This document shows, piece after piece, positions 8,899 to 17,925 of a stretch of 64,000 nucleotides of DNA (position 1 is its first letter; each line of letters begins with the position of its first letter). The stretch comes from Rothia terrae (GTDB lineage Bacteria > Actinomycetota > Actinomycetes > Actinomycetales > Micrococcaceae). The position numbers and the translations under genes are program-made. The DNA is taken from NCBI RefSeq assembly GCF_012396615.1, contig NZ_JAAXPV010000009.1:1-64000 (forward strand), read 5' to 3'. The notes beneath the pieces are model-generated. The model was given only the letters and a program-made list of their open reading frames with translations, made no database searches and was not told where the DNA came from.

Positions 8899-9321
8899 AT
8901 GGGTAGAGCTATTTTGATTATTGGTGCAGGCGCCGCGCTGATCGGCATTATTATTTACGCGCTCATTGACTGCGCTCGAACACCTGCACCGCACGCGCGT
9001 TCACTGCCAAAACCTGCCTGGCTTGCGATTATTCTGCTTTTTCCTGTTATTGGTGCTCTTCTTTGGCTCTTGATAGGACGCCCGCGCACCGCTGGCGGCG
9101 CAACCTTGGGTTCTCGCACCGCGTCTTCGCAGACCTTCAAAGCACCCGATGATGACGAAGAATACCTGCGCTTTTTAGACGCCAAAACTAAACGACAGCG
9201 CGCCTCGCAAGAGAATCAGCGTTCTGCACAGCAAAATCCCCAAGAACGCAAAAAACCGCGTCAAAAACCCACCGACGAGAACCCAACAGACACTACCGAT
9301 ACCGAGATTCCGGAATCCTAA
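8899..9321 (+). CDS. PLD nuclease N-terminal-like (PLDc_N) membrane protein
   Basis: 140 aa from the ATG at 8899. Two hydrophobic segments (LIIGAGAALIGIIIYALID and LAIILLFPVIGALLWLLIGR) flank CARTPAPHARSLPK. The combination with LIGRPR at the end is the PLDc_N signature, usually a short membrane module. The remaining 75 residues are polar and rich in Lys, Arg, Gln and Pro, probably disordered. The reading frame is open further upstream to 8728, but that part overlaps the divergent DUF4229 gene and codes for a non-membrane, low-quality stretch, so I chose the internal ATG. Role unknown. Confidence 0.75.
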   Translation: MGRAILIIGAGAALIGIIIYALIDCARTPAPHARSLPKPAWLAIILLFPVIGALLWLLIGRPRTAGGATLGSRTASSQTFKAPDDDEEYLRFLDAKTKRQRASQENQRSAQQNPQERKKPRQKPTDENPTDTTDTEIPES

Positions 9322-9327
9322 ATATGC

Positions 9328-9358
9328 AAAGAACCCGCTCAGGAGCGGGTTCTTTTTG
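9328..9358. terminator. Bidirectional terminator
   Basis: Stem AAAGAACCCGCTC (9328-9340) with GAGCGGGTTCTTT (9343-9355), a T run on the plus strand and an A run on the other. It serves the PLDc_N gene and the convergent membrane-protein gene. Confidence 0.9.
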
Positions 9359-9361
9359 TAT

Positions 9362-10471
9362 TTAGCGTTTGGCCAAAAATACGCCCTGGCCGTGGCTCTG
9401 AGCTTCTTGGATTTCGCGTCGTTTTTCTTCAGTCTTCTCTCTTTGCATCAGCTTAATACGGCTCACCAGCAGACCTGATAACACGGTAATTAAAATGCCT
9501 ATAACGATCGTTGGTGTCTGTGTTGAAGAAAAGAAAAGAGAAACCCAGACACCATAGCCAATGAGCAGCACATTTGCAATCGCGATAGAGAAGACTTGGC
9601 GTCCGATAGCTCGAGAAGTATTGTGGCTCAATGAACGAGCGTATGAGACAGGGTTCCCCCACATTCTCATGGGTGTCTCTTCTGAGACTTCAATGATATC
9701 TAGCGTCATATTCACGATTGCTTTGGTTTTCTTATCTGAAAACAAGGCCCGTTCATACAGCGTAGCGATAAACCGGTCTTCCCATTGTTCTACTGTCAGT
9801 TGCTTGCCCGTCGAAAAATTCCATAATTTATTTTCTTCATAGTGTCTATAAGCCCAGAAACAGACAACTCCGCACACAAAAATAGATATGGAATGAGCAA
9901 CAGTGGGAATACCTATATCGAAGATTCCAGCATCATGGTCAATAGCTTTATCTAAGAGGTAGACAGCCAAAATCATAGGCAGAAAAACTATCAACGCAGG
10001 CTTGAATCCAAACCGTCGCAAAATGGCAATATAGGCGATATAGACGCTGGTAACCACGCTTCCGGCGTAAAGGGGAATAATTGCCCAGGTGATAACCGAG
10101 GCATCGTATTTTTCGATAATGTCCAATAACACGAAAAGAGCACTGAGCGCTGCTGTAGCTGCCGTTCCTATCGTCAGCGGCAGGTAGAGTCCGTCAGAGA
10201 GTTTATCGAAAGCGCGGCGCCCGTATATCTGAAGGTCGAGTACAGCATTACGCGTCCACACGTGCGGATCGCCGTGCAAATCCTCTAGGCTCTTGCCTGT
10301 TGTCTGAATTTCGTACAGTAAATTACGTAATTCATTTTCAATATAAATATTTTTGACTTGGCTACTGAACATATCGTAGGCAACGACTTGAATCCAGTGA
10401 ACATCCGATTCAGGATGCGTACTGGCATCTTCCAGTTCATGTAAAAGAGTACTAAAAAATTTGGTATGCAT
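9362..10471 (-). CDS. Multi-pass membrane protein, paralog family member 1 (HAAS/DUF1129-like)
   Basis: 369 aa. An N-terminal soluble helical module ends with LEDLHGDPHVW (about 61-71). Then come four or so membrane helices (about 95-215), a second soluble module with QWEDRFIATLYERALF and MWGNPVSYARSL, and two more helices before a basic tail. The twice-occurring 'L-x-G-D/N-P' motif after a helical bundle recalls the HAAS and DUF1129 domains; this is a resemblance, not a firm assignment. The same architecture is repeated by the next two loci upstream on the same strand, so it belongs to a tandem paralog array. Spacing to the previous gene is 57 bp. HAAS-type proteins often work with PadR regulators; none is seen here. 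Function unknown. Confidence 0.75.
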   Translation of the reverse strand: MHTKFFSTLLHELEDASTHPESDVHWIQVVAYDMFSSQVKNIYIENELRNLLYEIQTTGKSLEDLHGDPHVWTRNAVLDLQIYGRRAFDKLSDGLYLPLTIGTAATAALSALFVLLDIIEKYDASVITWAIIPLYAGSVVTSVYIAYIAILRRFGFKPALIVFLPMILAVYLLDKAIDHDAGIFDIGIPTVAHSISIFVCGVVCFWAYRHYEENKLWNFSTGKQLTVEQWEDRFIATLYERALFSDKKTKAIVNMTLDIIEVSEETPMRMWGNPVSYARSLSHNTSRAIGRQVFSIAIANVLLIGYGVWVSLFFSSTQTPTIVIGILITVLSGLLVSRIKLMQREKTEEKRREIQEAQSHGQGVFLAKR

Positions 10472-10528
10472 TGGGGGCTTTGCAGGGTTAGATCCAGAGG
10501 TGGGGCTTCTCTAGATAGGGCTTGTTTT

Positions 10529-11626
10529 CTAAAAGAAGTATTCGATTCCATCGAGAGTATGAGCACGCGGGCTCTTTCTCGCTCTCCACCAGATAACCGC
10601 TCTATAAGCTGTCACAATGACGAGCGCGCTGAGGAGAAGAAACGCTATTGTCTCCGGCCCGGAGGCAACTTTCTCGAGCTGTCCTTTGTTGAAATCGTGA
10701 ACAATCCAGGCGAATACTGCGCAGTGTAGGGTGAGGATGCCCAGCAAAATAACCTGACGGAGAATAGGTAAGGACGGGTTACGGTCAAGTGCGCGCGCAT
10801 ACGAAACTGGGTTGCCCCACAGGTCGATGGGACTCTCACCGGTGCGCTCAATTTTTTGATGCACCTGGTTAATTTGTTCTTTAGCGCCGCGGTCGCCGAG
10901 TGAGCCTCGTTCGTACAGAGTGGAAACAAATTCTTCTTCCCACTCTTCTGGGGAAATAACAAAGTCCAGGTCGGCTTCTTGCTCGCGTAATTCGTTGCGT
11001 CGCCAATACACCAGGGCAGCTAACGCGAAGTAGATGAAGATGGCGATAGCGTGCCAGCTGGTAGAGACCGAGGTGGCAAGAACACCGCTGGGGTTGATGC
11101 TCATCCACCAAGCAACATAGATCACCAGCATGGAGGGGATGATAGTCACACATGCTCTTGCGAAGCCTGCCCGTCGCAGCACGGCTATATACGCCATATA
11201 GGTTGTGGTTGCGACGGTTCCTAAGAAAAGAGGCGACAGCATCCACCAGAGGTAATCAGTAGCGTACTCGCGTATGGTGTCTCTCAGCGCAATGCACAGA
11301 GTAAACGTTGCCGTTATCAGAAGACCCCAAAAGATGGGGGTGTAGTGGTTATCCGGCTGACGGTCGAAGGCTCTGTTGCCGTTTTGTTTGAGACGGATGG
11401 CAGTGCTGTCTGCCCAGTCCTCGGGATCGCCGTAAAGATCGTACGGAGCCGTATTTTTGGTACGGATTTCATCGATAGTGCCGCGAAGCGTATGACCGAT
11501 GTTGATGTTTTTGACGTTACGAGATACCAGGCGTAAATAGGCGTTGTGCAACCACTCCGTGGAGCGTTCGTCGTCGCGGACATCGTGCAAAGCAGCTTGC
11601 AAAGTATCATGAAAATAGATAGGCAT
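10529..11626 (-). CDS. Multi-pass membrane protein, paralog family member 2 (HAAS/DUF1129-like)
   Basis: 365 aa paralog of the neighbouring gene. Shared landmarks in the same order are DLYGDPEDWA, MAYIAVLRRAGF (compare IAYIAILRRFGF), PEEWEEEFVSTLYERG and DLWGNPVSYARAL. Predicted topology is two soluble helical modules, each followed by membrane helices. The ATG at 11626 has AAGGAG about 15 bases upstream, longer than usual spacing. A perfect palindrome lies about 125 bp upstream and may be part of its control region. Higher sequence divergence than expected for a recent duplication suggests an old paralog set. Function unknown. Confidence 0.75.
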   Translation of the reverse strand: MPIYFHDTLQAALHDVRDDERSTEWLHNAYLRLVSRNVKNINIGHTLRGTIDEIRTKNTAPYDLYGDPEDWADSTAIRLKQNGNRAFDRQPDNHYTPIFWGLLITATFTLCIALRDTIREYATDYLWWMLSPLFLGTVATTTYMAYIAVLRRAGFARACVTIIPSMLVIYVAWWMSINPSGVLATSVSTSWHAIAIFIYFALAALVYWRRNELREQEADLDFVISPEEWEEEFVSTLYERGSLGDRGAKEQINQVHQKIERTGESPIDLWGNPVSYARALDRNPSLPILRQVILLGILTLHCAVFAWIVHDFNKGQLEKVASGPETIAFLLLSALVIVTAYRAVIWWRARKSPRAHTLDGIEYFF

Positions 11627-11749
11627 AGCGCTAGCTCGCTGCTCCTTGGACGATAGTCAGAAGTATTTTCAGGGGAAAACTTCCGATGTGGTTACTACAA
11701 AGTAATATCCTATACCGGCACTATATATTATGAAGTATAAGCCTACTTA

Positions 11750-11771
11750 TTGCCCACTTAAAAGTGGGCAA
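11750..11771. repeat. Perfect 22-bp palindrome, operator-like
   Basis: TTGCCCACTT, two bases, AAGTGGGCAA. It lies in the 191-bp gap between the broken paralog and the intact one, with no T run after it in either direction, so it looks more like a dimeric regulator site than a terminator. Confidence 0.5.
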
Positions 11772-11817
11772 ATTGACACATCGTTCCTCACAACGCCCCA
11801 CAGGCTGGGCATCTACG

Positions 11818-12834
11818 CTATTTTCGCAGGTAGCTCACTGCCCGCCATGCACTCAGCACCACTAGCACGAGGTAAAGATAAAGTTCAGGCGTTGACCAGT
11901 CCCACGCTCTCCTCATGCCGCCATACACCAGTAAGGACGCCCACAGCGCACAAATCACGGTAAAGAAAATGCCGGTACGCTTACTCTTTAGCTGGGGATT
12001 AACATACAAGGAGCGCGCATACGCCACCGGATGCCCGAAAAGCTCGTACGGATGCCGGTGCGCTTCTTCGCTTTGCTCACACGTACGCGTTACTTCTTGC
12101 TGAACTCTGGTCTCCGAGAAATGCCCTGAACTGCGCAACTCCCCCGTAAATAGGGTTTCCTAGGCGCGGGCGTCGTTGGAATCAAAAGCAGAAGACTTTT
12201 CTACAGGTACCGCTGTCTTGGTGATGCCTTCAGCAGAGGTATTTATCAGCGCGAGCTCCCGTTGATGCTGCTGATCAGGCAGGACGCGGTCGAGCACCCA
12301 TGCCAGGGCGACGCACGCTATCGCTACAGGCACTAGCCACCACACTGAGACAGTAGTTGCGGTGAGCTTTTGTAGTTGAAAGAGCATCAAAGCGGTCAGC
12401 ACAGCGCCCACCACAATGATGCCCACTGCGGCTGCCACGCCTATTCCAAAGCCGCGGGTTGCGTTAAGACGCTGGAAGATTAATGAAAACCCAACGGTAA
12501 TAAACCCCATCATCACCGGGGTTATCAAAAACGAAATATGGGTATTTGCGCTTCCATTCAGCCAGGTTCCCGGAATAAAAAGCAAGGCGATAATGCACGA
12601 TGCCACCGCGCCGTAAATCAAGAAATGACGCAGGTTAGCATCTGCTGCCGGACTCACGAAAGCGTCCGCGCCGGTCTCTTGCCACTGTTGCACCTGCGTC
12701 TGCGCCCACGCTGTGGCATCACCGTGCAACTCTTGCGCACTACGCCCGGTTTCACCCACCTCATGCGCAACATGAGTCAGAGCATTCACCCCGGCACTAA
12801 ACCGCACTCCGTCAGTCAAAAAGAACTGCGCCAT
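11818..12834 (-). pseudogene. Third HAAS/DUF1129-like membrane paralog, interrupted by an in-frame TAG
   Basis: One reading frame runs 12834 to 11818 with a single TAG at 12162-12160. The N-terminal 224 codons hold QELHGDATAW and the membrane helices, and after the stop the frame continues with ETLFTGELRS, ELFGHPVAYARSL and two membrane helices. Both parts align in order with the two intact paralogs (STLYERG matches ETLFTG; WGNPVSYARAL matches FGHPVAYARSL), and no base is lost or gained, so a single substitution explains the break. The first copy's N-terminus is also shorter than in the paralogs. Either it is decaying, or the two halves are made separately, since a TTG could restart translation at 12138. 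No sign of amber recoding. Confidence 0.8.
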
Positions 12835-13033
12835 GGCAGTATCTGCCCACGCGCGATCGCTACTGTCTGCTCCATGCCGATTAAATTCTCGGTGAACAAT
12901 CTGTGCCGGTGCGACTGTGCGGCTTATGGTGACTCCTTTGTAACCTGCTGCCAGCTGAATCTTGTACGTTCAGCCAAGAAACAGCTCTGTGTTTTAAGTA
13001 CAACAGGAATTTACCCAGGTCGCAAGCATAAAA

Positions 13034-13062
13034 GGTGGGAGCCGGCATCGCCGACTCCCACC
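13034..13062 (-). terminator. Terminator after ccsB
   Basis: Stem GGTGGGAG(13034-13041)/CTCCCACC(13055-13062) extended by partly paired CCGGC/GCCGA; TTTTATG follows on the minus strand. The rest of the 253-bp gap to the broken paralog shows nothing else. Confidence 0.75.
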
Positions 13063-13087
13063 AAGAGAATATATCAAAAGTAGCTAT

Positions 13088-14158
13088 TTACAGACCCGAG
13101 TATGAGTGCAAACCCGAGAAAAATACGTTGACCACTGAGAAGTTGAAAATCACGCAGAGATAACCCACAATCGACAACCAAGCGGATCGAGTGCCCGTCC
13201 AGCCGCGAGTAGCGCGCGCGTGCAAATAGGCAGCGTACACAACCCAAATGATAAAGGTCCACACCTCTTTGGTGTCCCAGCCCCAGTAGCGTCCCCACGC
13301 CACCTCAGCCCAAATAGCGCCAGCGGCTAGGGTAAAAGTCCACATCACAAAGGCAACAGCGTTCAGACGGAAAGCGAAGTTCTCAAGAGTCTGAGCACTG
13401 GGTACCAGACGCATAAAAGCCCAACCGGTCTTACCCTCTTCAAGGATCATACGTTCACGGCGATCCTGAATGAGCTGCAGAACCGCCATCGAGAACGTAA
13501 TGGTGAAAATAGCCGAAGCCAGCACCGCAATAGAAACGTGAATAACCAGCCAGTACGACTGCAAGGCGGGCACCAAGTGACCAACAGGCGTCGGGTACAC
13601 GACGGAGGCTACCGTCATCATCAACGTTGCAAGACCAGAGACGATAGTTCCCACAAAACGAATGTCGCGGAAAACCAGAACCAGCAAGAAGATGATGGCC
13701 ACCAAAAATGCGCCGGTAGTCAAGAACTCATACATGTTGCCCCAAGGCACACGGTGAGCTGCGAAACCGCGTGAGAACACACCACCTGCGTGAATAATAG
13801 CCGCAACAGCCATCAGGGCTACACCGATGCGAGCTGCCGGGCGACGCGGCCCGTCATAGCGCATATCGGCATCGGCTACGTGCTCGTTGATTTTAGCCAT
13901 AGCCGACGCCTTATAGCCGGCACCGCGGGCACCGGTTCCCTGCTCTACACCGGCCATGCGAGCGGAGCTAGCGGTACGAGTGCGCGCACCGGCTCCCACG
14001 AGCTCACGATCCTGAACAGTGTTTTCTTCAGCCTGCACTGTAGCGCGAGAATTTACCGCCAGGTCCCAGGTGAACGCGATAAAAGCAAAGGTGTAGGCAA
14101 AGCCTGCAACCACCATGAGAATCTCGCTCCACTGGGCGAGAGTTTCATTAATTTCCAC
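13088..14158 (-). CDS. ccsB: c-type cytochrome biogenesis protein CcsB (ResC/CcsA family)
   Basis: 356 aa membrane protein of cytochrome c maturation System II; with ResB it moves heme across the membrane and links it to CXXCH apocytochromes. The heme-handling WWD-type signature is clear: WGRYWGWDTKEVWTF near residue 280. Several hydrophobic helices follow the family pattern. Residues 45-100 form a polar loop rich in Ala, Gly and Arg, larger than in many homologs. Start GTG at 14158. It is last in the operon thioredoxin-like gene, ccdA, resB, ccsB, 28 bp after resB, with a terminator 26 bp downstream. Confidence 0.93.
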   Translation of the reverse strand: MEINETLAQWSEILMVVAGFAYTFAFIAFTWDLAVNSRATVQAEENTVQDRELVGAGARTRTASSARMAGVEQGTGARGAGYKASAMAKINEHVADADMRYDGPRRPAARIGVALMAVAAIIHAGGVFSRGFAAHRVPWGNMYEFLTTGAFLVAIIFLLVLVFRDIRFVGTIVSGLATLMMTVASVVYPTPVGHLVPALQSYWLVIHVSIAVLASAIFTITFSMAVLQLIQDRRERMILEEGKTGWAFMRLVPSAQTLENFAFRLNAVAFVMWTFTLAAGAIWAEVAWGRYWGWDTKEVWTFIIWVVYAAYLHARATRGWTGTRSAWLSIVGYLCVIFNFSVVNVFFSGLHSYSGL

Positions 14159-14186
14159 TGCTACTCATTTCAGATTGTTACTCGAA

Positions 14187-15779
14187 TTATTGTTCTACGA
14201 ATTCTAGATCCCACCGGCGAGCAAAGAGCTCGGTGAGCTTATCGGCCTCATCCATCAGGCGGGGGTCCTCACCGCGGGCAAGAAGAGCGTATTCGATTTT
14301 GAGACCGTCAGCGTCTTCGTGCGCACGCACCCACACGCGTCGGCGGGGTACGTACAGCGAGATGATCAGGCCGAGGAAAGCGAGAATAGCTGAGATCAGA
14401 ACAATTGGTTTGCCCGGATCGTAGTGAATGTCCATACCAACATAACGCTTGAGGCCCTCAAATGTAATAGTGCCTTTGCCATCGGGCAATTTTGCCTGGG
14501 TGTTTTGGGTATCCAAAATAATACCGTTGCCCATTGCCATGGTGTTCAGCGGAGTCATTTTTTCGGTGTCTACCACGTACACGTTCTGCGGCACGCCGTT
14601 ATCTAACCCAAGATCACCGGTGTAGCTTTGCAATACCAGCATGGGGTTAGCAGGTGCAGGGTCCGCTGAATACGGCGGCGCGCCTTCCTGCTCGACGCCG
14701 GTGGGCAAGAACATTCCCACAAACGCCAGCTGGTCGGGCTCAGAATCAGGCACTTTGAGAATGACCGAGGATGTGTAGTTTGGGTCGCCAGCAAAGAGAG
14801 AGACAACCGGACCTTCGTAGGCGATGTTTCCTTCGCCGTCTTCTACTTTGATAATCGGTGCGTAACCGTTACCGATTAAGTACAGGCTCGCTCCGTTTAC
14901 GCGAATCGGCTTGTTGACCTTCAGCTCCTGAGTGTAGGGAGCCTCACCGTTTTGAGGGTCCACCTTCACCTGAGCTGCGTAGTCAATGTCTTTACCGTAG
15001 GTGGGGCTACTCTTTTGACGGTCGTAGGTGACGTCCATTTTTTCTAAAGTAGCTGAGTACGGCTTCAGCCAATCCTGATTGTAGTTAGTACCGGGTGAGA
15101 ACATGTCATAGCTAATCAGCGAGTTCACAAAGGTATCGCCTTCAACCATGATTTTCTGGCCGGAGTAACCAAACAGCGAGCCGATAGCTACGCCAATCAG
15201 CACACCAATCATCGCGGTGTGAAAGAGAATATTGCCCACTTCGCGCAGGTAGCCGCGTTCGGCACCTACCGATGAGCTCTTGCCTTCATCTCGAATTTCT
15301 ACGCGGTAGCCGCGTTTCTTCAGAATCTCCGCAGCGTCCTCAATGGCCTGTGACATCGGCAGTTTCTGAGTGCTCGCCGATAGCGTGATGCTACGGTATT
15401 GCGGCAAACGAGAAAGAGTTTTAGGGGTACGCGCTGGCGCTGCCTTCATCGCTTTAAAATGCTTTGTGGCGCGCGGCAACACGCATCCAATGAGCGAAAT
15501 AAACAGCAACAGATAAATCGCAGAGAACCACACCGATGAAAACACATCGAAGAGCTGCAGCTTATCTGCGATAGGCCCCCAGGTAGGATGCGCATTAATA
15601 TAGTCGGTGACTTTCGCGGTGTCTTGGATGCGCTGAGGGTAGATTGAACCCGGCACCGCAGCAATTGCAACCATAAGAAGCAAGAACATTGCGGTGTTCA
15701 TTTTGGTGAGCTGAGTCCACGCCCAGCGAAGCATTCCCACAAAACCAAGTGCGGGAGCAGACTGCTTTTCAGATGACAT
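14187..15779 (-). CDS. resB: Cytochrome c biogenesis protein ResB
   Basis: 530 aa. Three N-terminal hydrophobic helices (about 25-45, 85-105, 185-205) surround a large extracytoplasmic domain (about 210-455), and a last helix lies near 465-485, the usual ResB/Ccs1 topology. It pairs with CcsB as heme translocase and apocytochrome ligase. It follows ccdA by 18 bp and precedes ccsB by 28 bp, with all genes co-directional, so one operon is likely. Confidence 0.92.
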   Translation of the reverse strand: MSSEKQSAPALGFVGMLRWAWTQLTKMNTAMFLLLMVAIAAVPGSIYPQRIQDTAKVTDYINAHPTWGPIADKLQLFDVFSSVWFSAIYLLLFISLIGCVLPRATKHFKAMKAAPARTPKTLSRLPQYRSITLSASTQKLPMSQAIEDAAEILKKRGYRVEIRDEGKSSSVGAERGYLREVGNILFHTAMIGVLIGVAIGSLFGYSGQKIMVEGDTFVNSLISYDMFSPGTNYNQDWLKPYSATLEKMDVTYDRQKSSPTYGKDIDYAAQVKVDPQNGEAPYTQELKVNKPIRVNGASLYLIGNGYAPIIKVEDGEGNIAYEGPVVSLFAGDPNYTSSVILKVPDSEPDQLAFVGMFLPTGVEQEGAPPYSADPAPANPMLVLQSYTGDLGLDNGVPQNVYVVDTEKMTPLNTMAMGNGIILDTQNTQAKLPDGKGTITFEGLKRYVGMDIHYDPGKPIVLISAILAFLGLIISLYVPRRRVWVRAHEDADGLKIEYALLARGEDPRLMDEADKLTELFARRWDLEFVEQ

Positions 15780-15797
15780 GCTTTGCCTTACTAAAGG

Positions 15798-16544
15798 TTA
15801 GATGGGAAGTTCATAAACCGGCATGACTGCCTGGGTCCACGAGATGAATTGAGTCCAGATGCCGGTGGCGATGAGAAAACCAATCACCATGAGCATGACA
15901 CCGCCGGCTCGTTGCAATGCCAACCGGTGACGCTTTGCCCAGCCCATAGTATTGACGCCTCGACTCAGACCCAATGCCACCAGCATAAAAGGAATGCCAA
16001 GCCCTAAGCAGTAGGCAAGAGTCAACGCCATCGCTTTGGTATTGCCAGCACCTGAGGTGTAAACGAGAGTCTGGACCGCCGCGAACGTGGGGCCAATACA
16101 GGGCGCCCAGCCCAAGCCAAATGTAATGCCCAGAAAAGGTGCACCCCACAGACCGGCAGGAGGTTTACGGTGAATTTTGCGTTCGGTCTGAAAGAACGAA
16201 AAACGCCCCATGAACACCAGGCCCATGAGAATCACCAAAATACCGAGCACCACGTTGATCCAGCTTTGACCGCGCAACCAAGCAGCGGTGCCAAGCTGAG
16301 CCAAGACCGCTGACATCAGCACAAAAATCAGCGAGAACCCCAGAATGAACAGACCGATACCGGTGAATACTCGCCAGGTGCGTCGTCGATCATCTATTCC
16401 ACTCAGTCCCGCAACATAGCCCAGATAACCGGGCACAAGCGGCAGCACACAGGGGGATGCGAAAGATACCAGCCCGGCAAGAGCCGCAAGCGGTAGAGCA
16501 ACCCACAAGGAGCCATCAAAAATGATGCTTCCGAAGCTATTCAC
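15798..16544 (-). CDS. ccdA: Thiol-disulfide carrier CcdA
   Basis: 248 aa, six or so membrane helices. It passes electrons from cytoplasmic thioredoxin to the extracytoplasmic thioredoxin-like protein that reduces apocytochrome c. The two conserved cysteines are visible in FASPCVLPLVPGY (about 33) and GLGWAPCIGPTF (mid-protein). The start overlaps the end of the thioredoxin-like lipoprotein gene by eight bases, which indicates coupled translation and a shared job. Confidence 0.93.
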   Translation of the reverse strand: MNSFGSIIFDGSLWVALPLAALAGLVSFASPCVLPLVPGYLGYVAGLSGIDDRRRTWRVFTGIGLFILGFSLIFVLMSAVLAQLGTAAWLRGQSWINVVLGILVILMGLVFMGRFSFFQTERKIHRKPPAGLWGAPFLGITFGLGWAPCIGPTFAAVQTLVYTSGAGNTKAMALTLAYCLGLGIPFMLVALGLSRGVNTMGWAKRHRLALQRAGGVMLMVIGFLIATGIWTQFISWTQAVMPVYELPI

Positions 16545-17142
16545 CGAGCAAATCCTGCATCATCGTTTTCATGATGGACGAGTCAATCTCACCCAGTACG
16601 CGGGCAGCGACGCGTCCTTCTTTATCCAGCAACAAAGTGGTCGGCACCGCCTGCGCAGGAACCGTCTTACTCAATGCAAGTAGCACCTTGCCGCTAGCGT
16701 CCTTCATCGACTTGTAAGGAATCTTAAAATTGCGTTCAAAAGCCTCTGCCGTGCCCGCCTCATCGCGAACATTCACACCCCAAAAAGCGATGTCCTTACC
16801 GAACTTGTCGTGGAGTTCAATCAGGTGCGGTGCCTCGGCACGGCAGGGCGCGCATCCTGCATACCAGAAGTTCAACATTGCCGGTTTACCACGCAAATCA
16901 GAAGCACTTAACGTACCCCCGTCAAAAAGATCGCCGGTGAACTCCACAGGAGCTTCACGTTCTTCTTTTTTCCACTCGGTCACTGAGCCATCACCTGCGA
17001 TATAGCCCTTATTGTCGCCAGCGTTCGCTTGATCAGCCAAAGCATCGTTTTCGCTTGAGCAACCAGCGAGCATCAGCCCTGCTGCAGCAATCGACAGTGA
17101 AAGACCTTGACGGCGGGTCACAGTTCTGCGCAATAGGTTCAT
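16537..17142 (-). CDS. TlpA/ResA-type thioredoxin-like lipoprotein
   Basis: 201 aa. The N-terminus has RRTVTRRQG, a hydrophobic stretch and a lipobox LMLAGCSSE, so it should be lipid-anchored outside the membrane at about C28. The thioredoxin fold carries WYAGCAPCRAEAP with a CxxC active site, and the cis-proline region AVPTTLLLDKEG. Probable role: reduces the heme-binding cysteines of apocytochrome c, using electrons from CcdA. It opens the cytochrome c operon and overlaps ccdA by eight bases. Confidence 0.9.
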   Translation of the reverse strand: MNLLRRTVTRRQGLSLSIAAAGLMLAGCSSENDALADQANAGDNKGYIAGDGSVTEWKKEEREAPVEFTGDLFDGGTLSASDLRGKPAMLNFWYAGCAPCRAEAPHLIELHDKFGKDIAFWGVNVRDEAGTAEAFERNFKIPYKSMKDASGKVLLALSKTVPAQAVPTTLLLDKEGRVAARVLGEIDSSIMKTMMQDLLGE

Positions 17143-17214
17143 ATCGACTCTTTCGTGGAGATATGTGGTGGGTATCTGTGCGTGCGCATAAGTTTTAAGC
17201 GCAAATATTTTCTA

Positions 17215-17892
17215 TTATGACCCCGGGAGCTGAATAACACCTGAGTACAGTGGAGCGGCGGGCTCGGTGTAGCTCAGAGTCGGTCGCTGGCTACCATCGA
17301 GCTCATCAAAGTGGAAGCTGGTAATAGATGCCAGGTTGCATTCACGAGCGCGAGGATCGTGCGGGTATGCCTTGCCTTCTGCGCTCAGACGAGTCAACCA
17401 AATGGGTAGCTGGTGAGAGACAATAATTGCCTCTGCTCCCTCTCCCCCGAGCTCATACGCTTTACGCGCTGTATCACGAACAGCACCCACCATGCGCTCA
17501 ACCTGCTCCTGGTAGGGCTCACCCCACGAAGGACGCAGCGGGTTCAGAAGGTGCTTCCAATGGCGAGGGTTGGTTGCCAGTTCCTTGGCATCAACGTGCA
17601 TACCCTCAAAGTAGTTGTCAGCCTCAATCACGCGCTCATCGTGATGAGCTTCAAGACCCAGCAACTCAGTAATGGGAGCAGCAGATTCCTGCGTACGAGT
17701 CAGCGGTGAACACGCCAAATACACAAAGCGAGAACCAGCATCGGCACGACGCTTGAATTCCTCCGCGCTCAGACGCACCATCTGCTGCCCCTTCTCAGAC
17801 AGATGATAGTTCGGCAAGCGTCCGTACACAATGCGCTGCGGGTTATGAACCTCGCCGTGACGCATCAGATGAACAGTAATATTTGCACTCAT
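17215..17892 (-). CDS. Histidine phosphatase family protein
   Basis: 225 aa from the ATG at 17892, chosen because AAGGAG sits nine bases upstream; a TTG seven codons earlier lies before that ribosome-binding site. The phosphoglycerate-mutase-like active site LMRHGEVHNP is at the N-terminus, with a second part ACSPLTRTQESAAP and IIVSHQLPIW supplying the other catalytic histidine. Substrate is unknown. It stands between the glutaredoxin gene and the cytochrome c operon on the same strand, 72 bp before the latter, an arrangement I recall from other actinobacterial cytochrome c loci. Confidence 0.85.
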   Translation of the reverse strand: MSANITVHLMRHGEVHNPQRIVYGRLPNYHLSEKGQQMVRLSAEEFKRRADAGSRFVYLACSPLTRTQESAAPITELLGLEAHHDERVIEADNYFEGMHVDAKELATNPRHWKHLLNPLRPSWGEPYQEQVERMVGAVRDTARKAYELGGEGAEAIIVSHQLPIWLTRLSAEGKAYPHDPRARECNLASITSFHFDELDGSQRPTLSYTEPAAPLYSGVIQLPGS

Positions 17893-17925
17893 AATTCTCG
17901 CTCCTTTGCGCAAACGTGCGTAAAA

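Noticed and set aside
12160-12162. Amber recoding (pyrrolysine or programmed read-through) in the membrane paralog
   Set aside because: No pyrrolysine genes or stimulatory structure seen; a simple nonsense mutation explains it.
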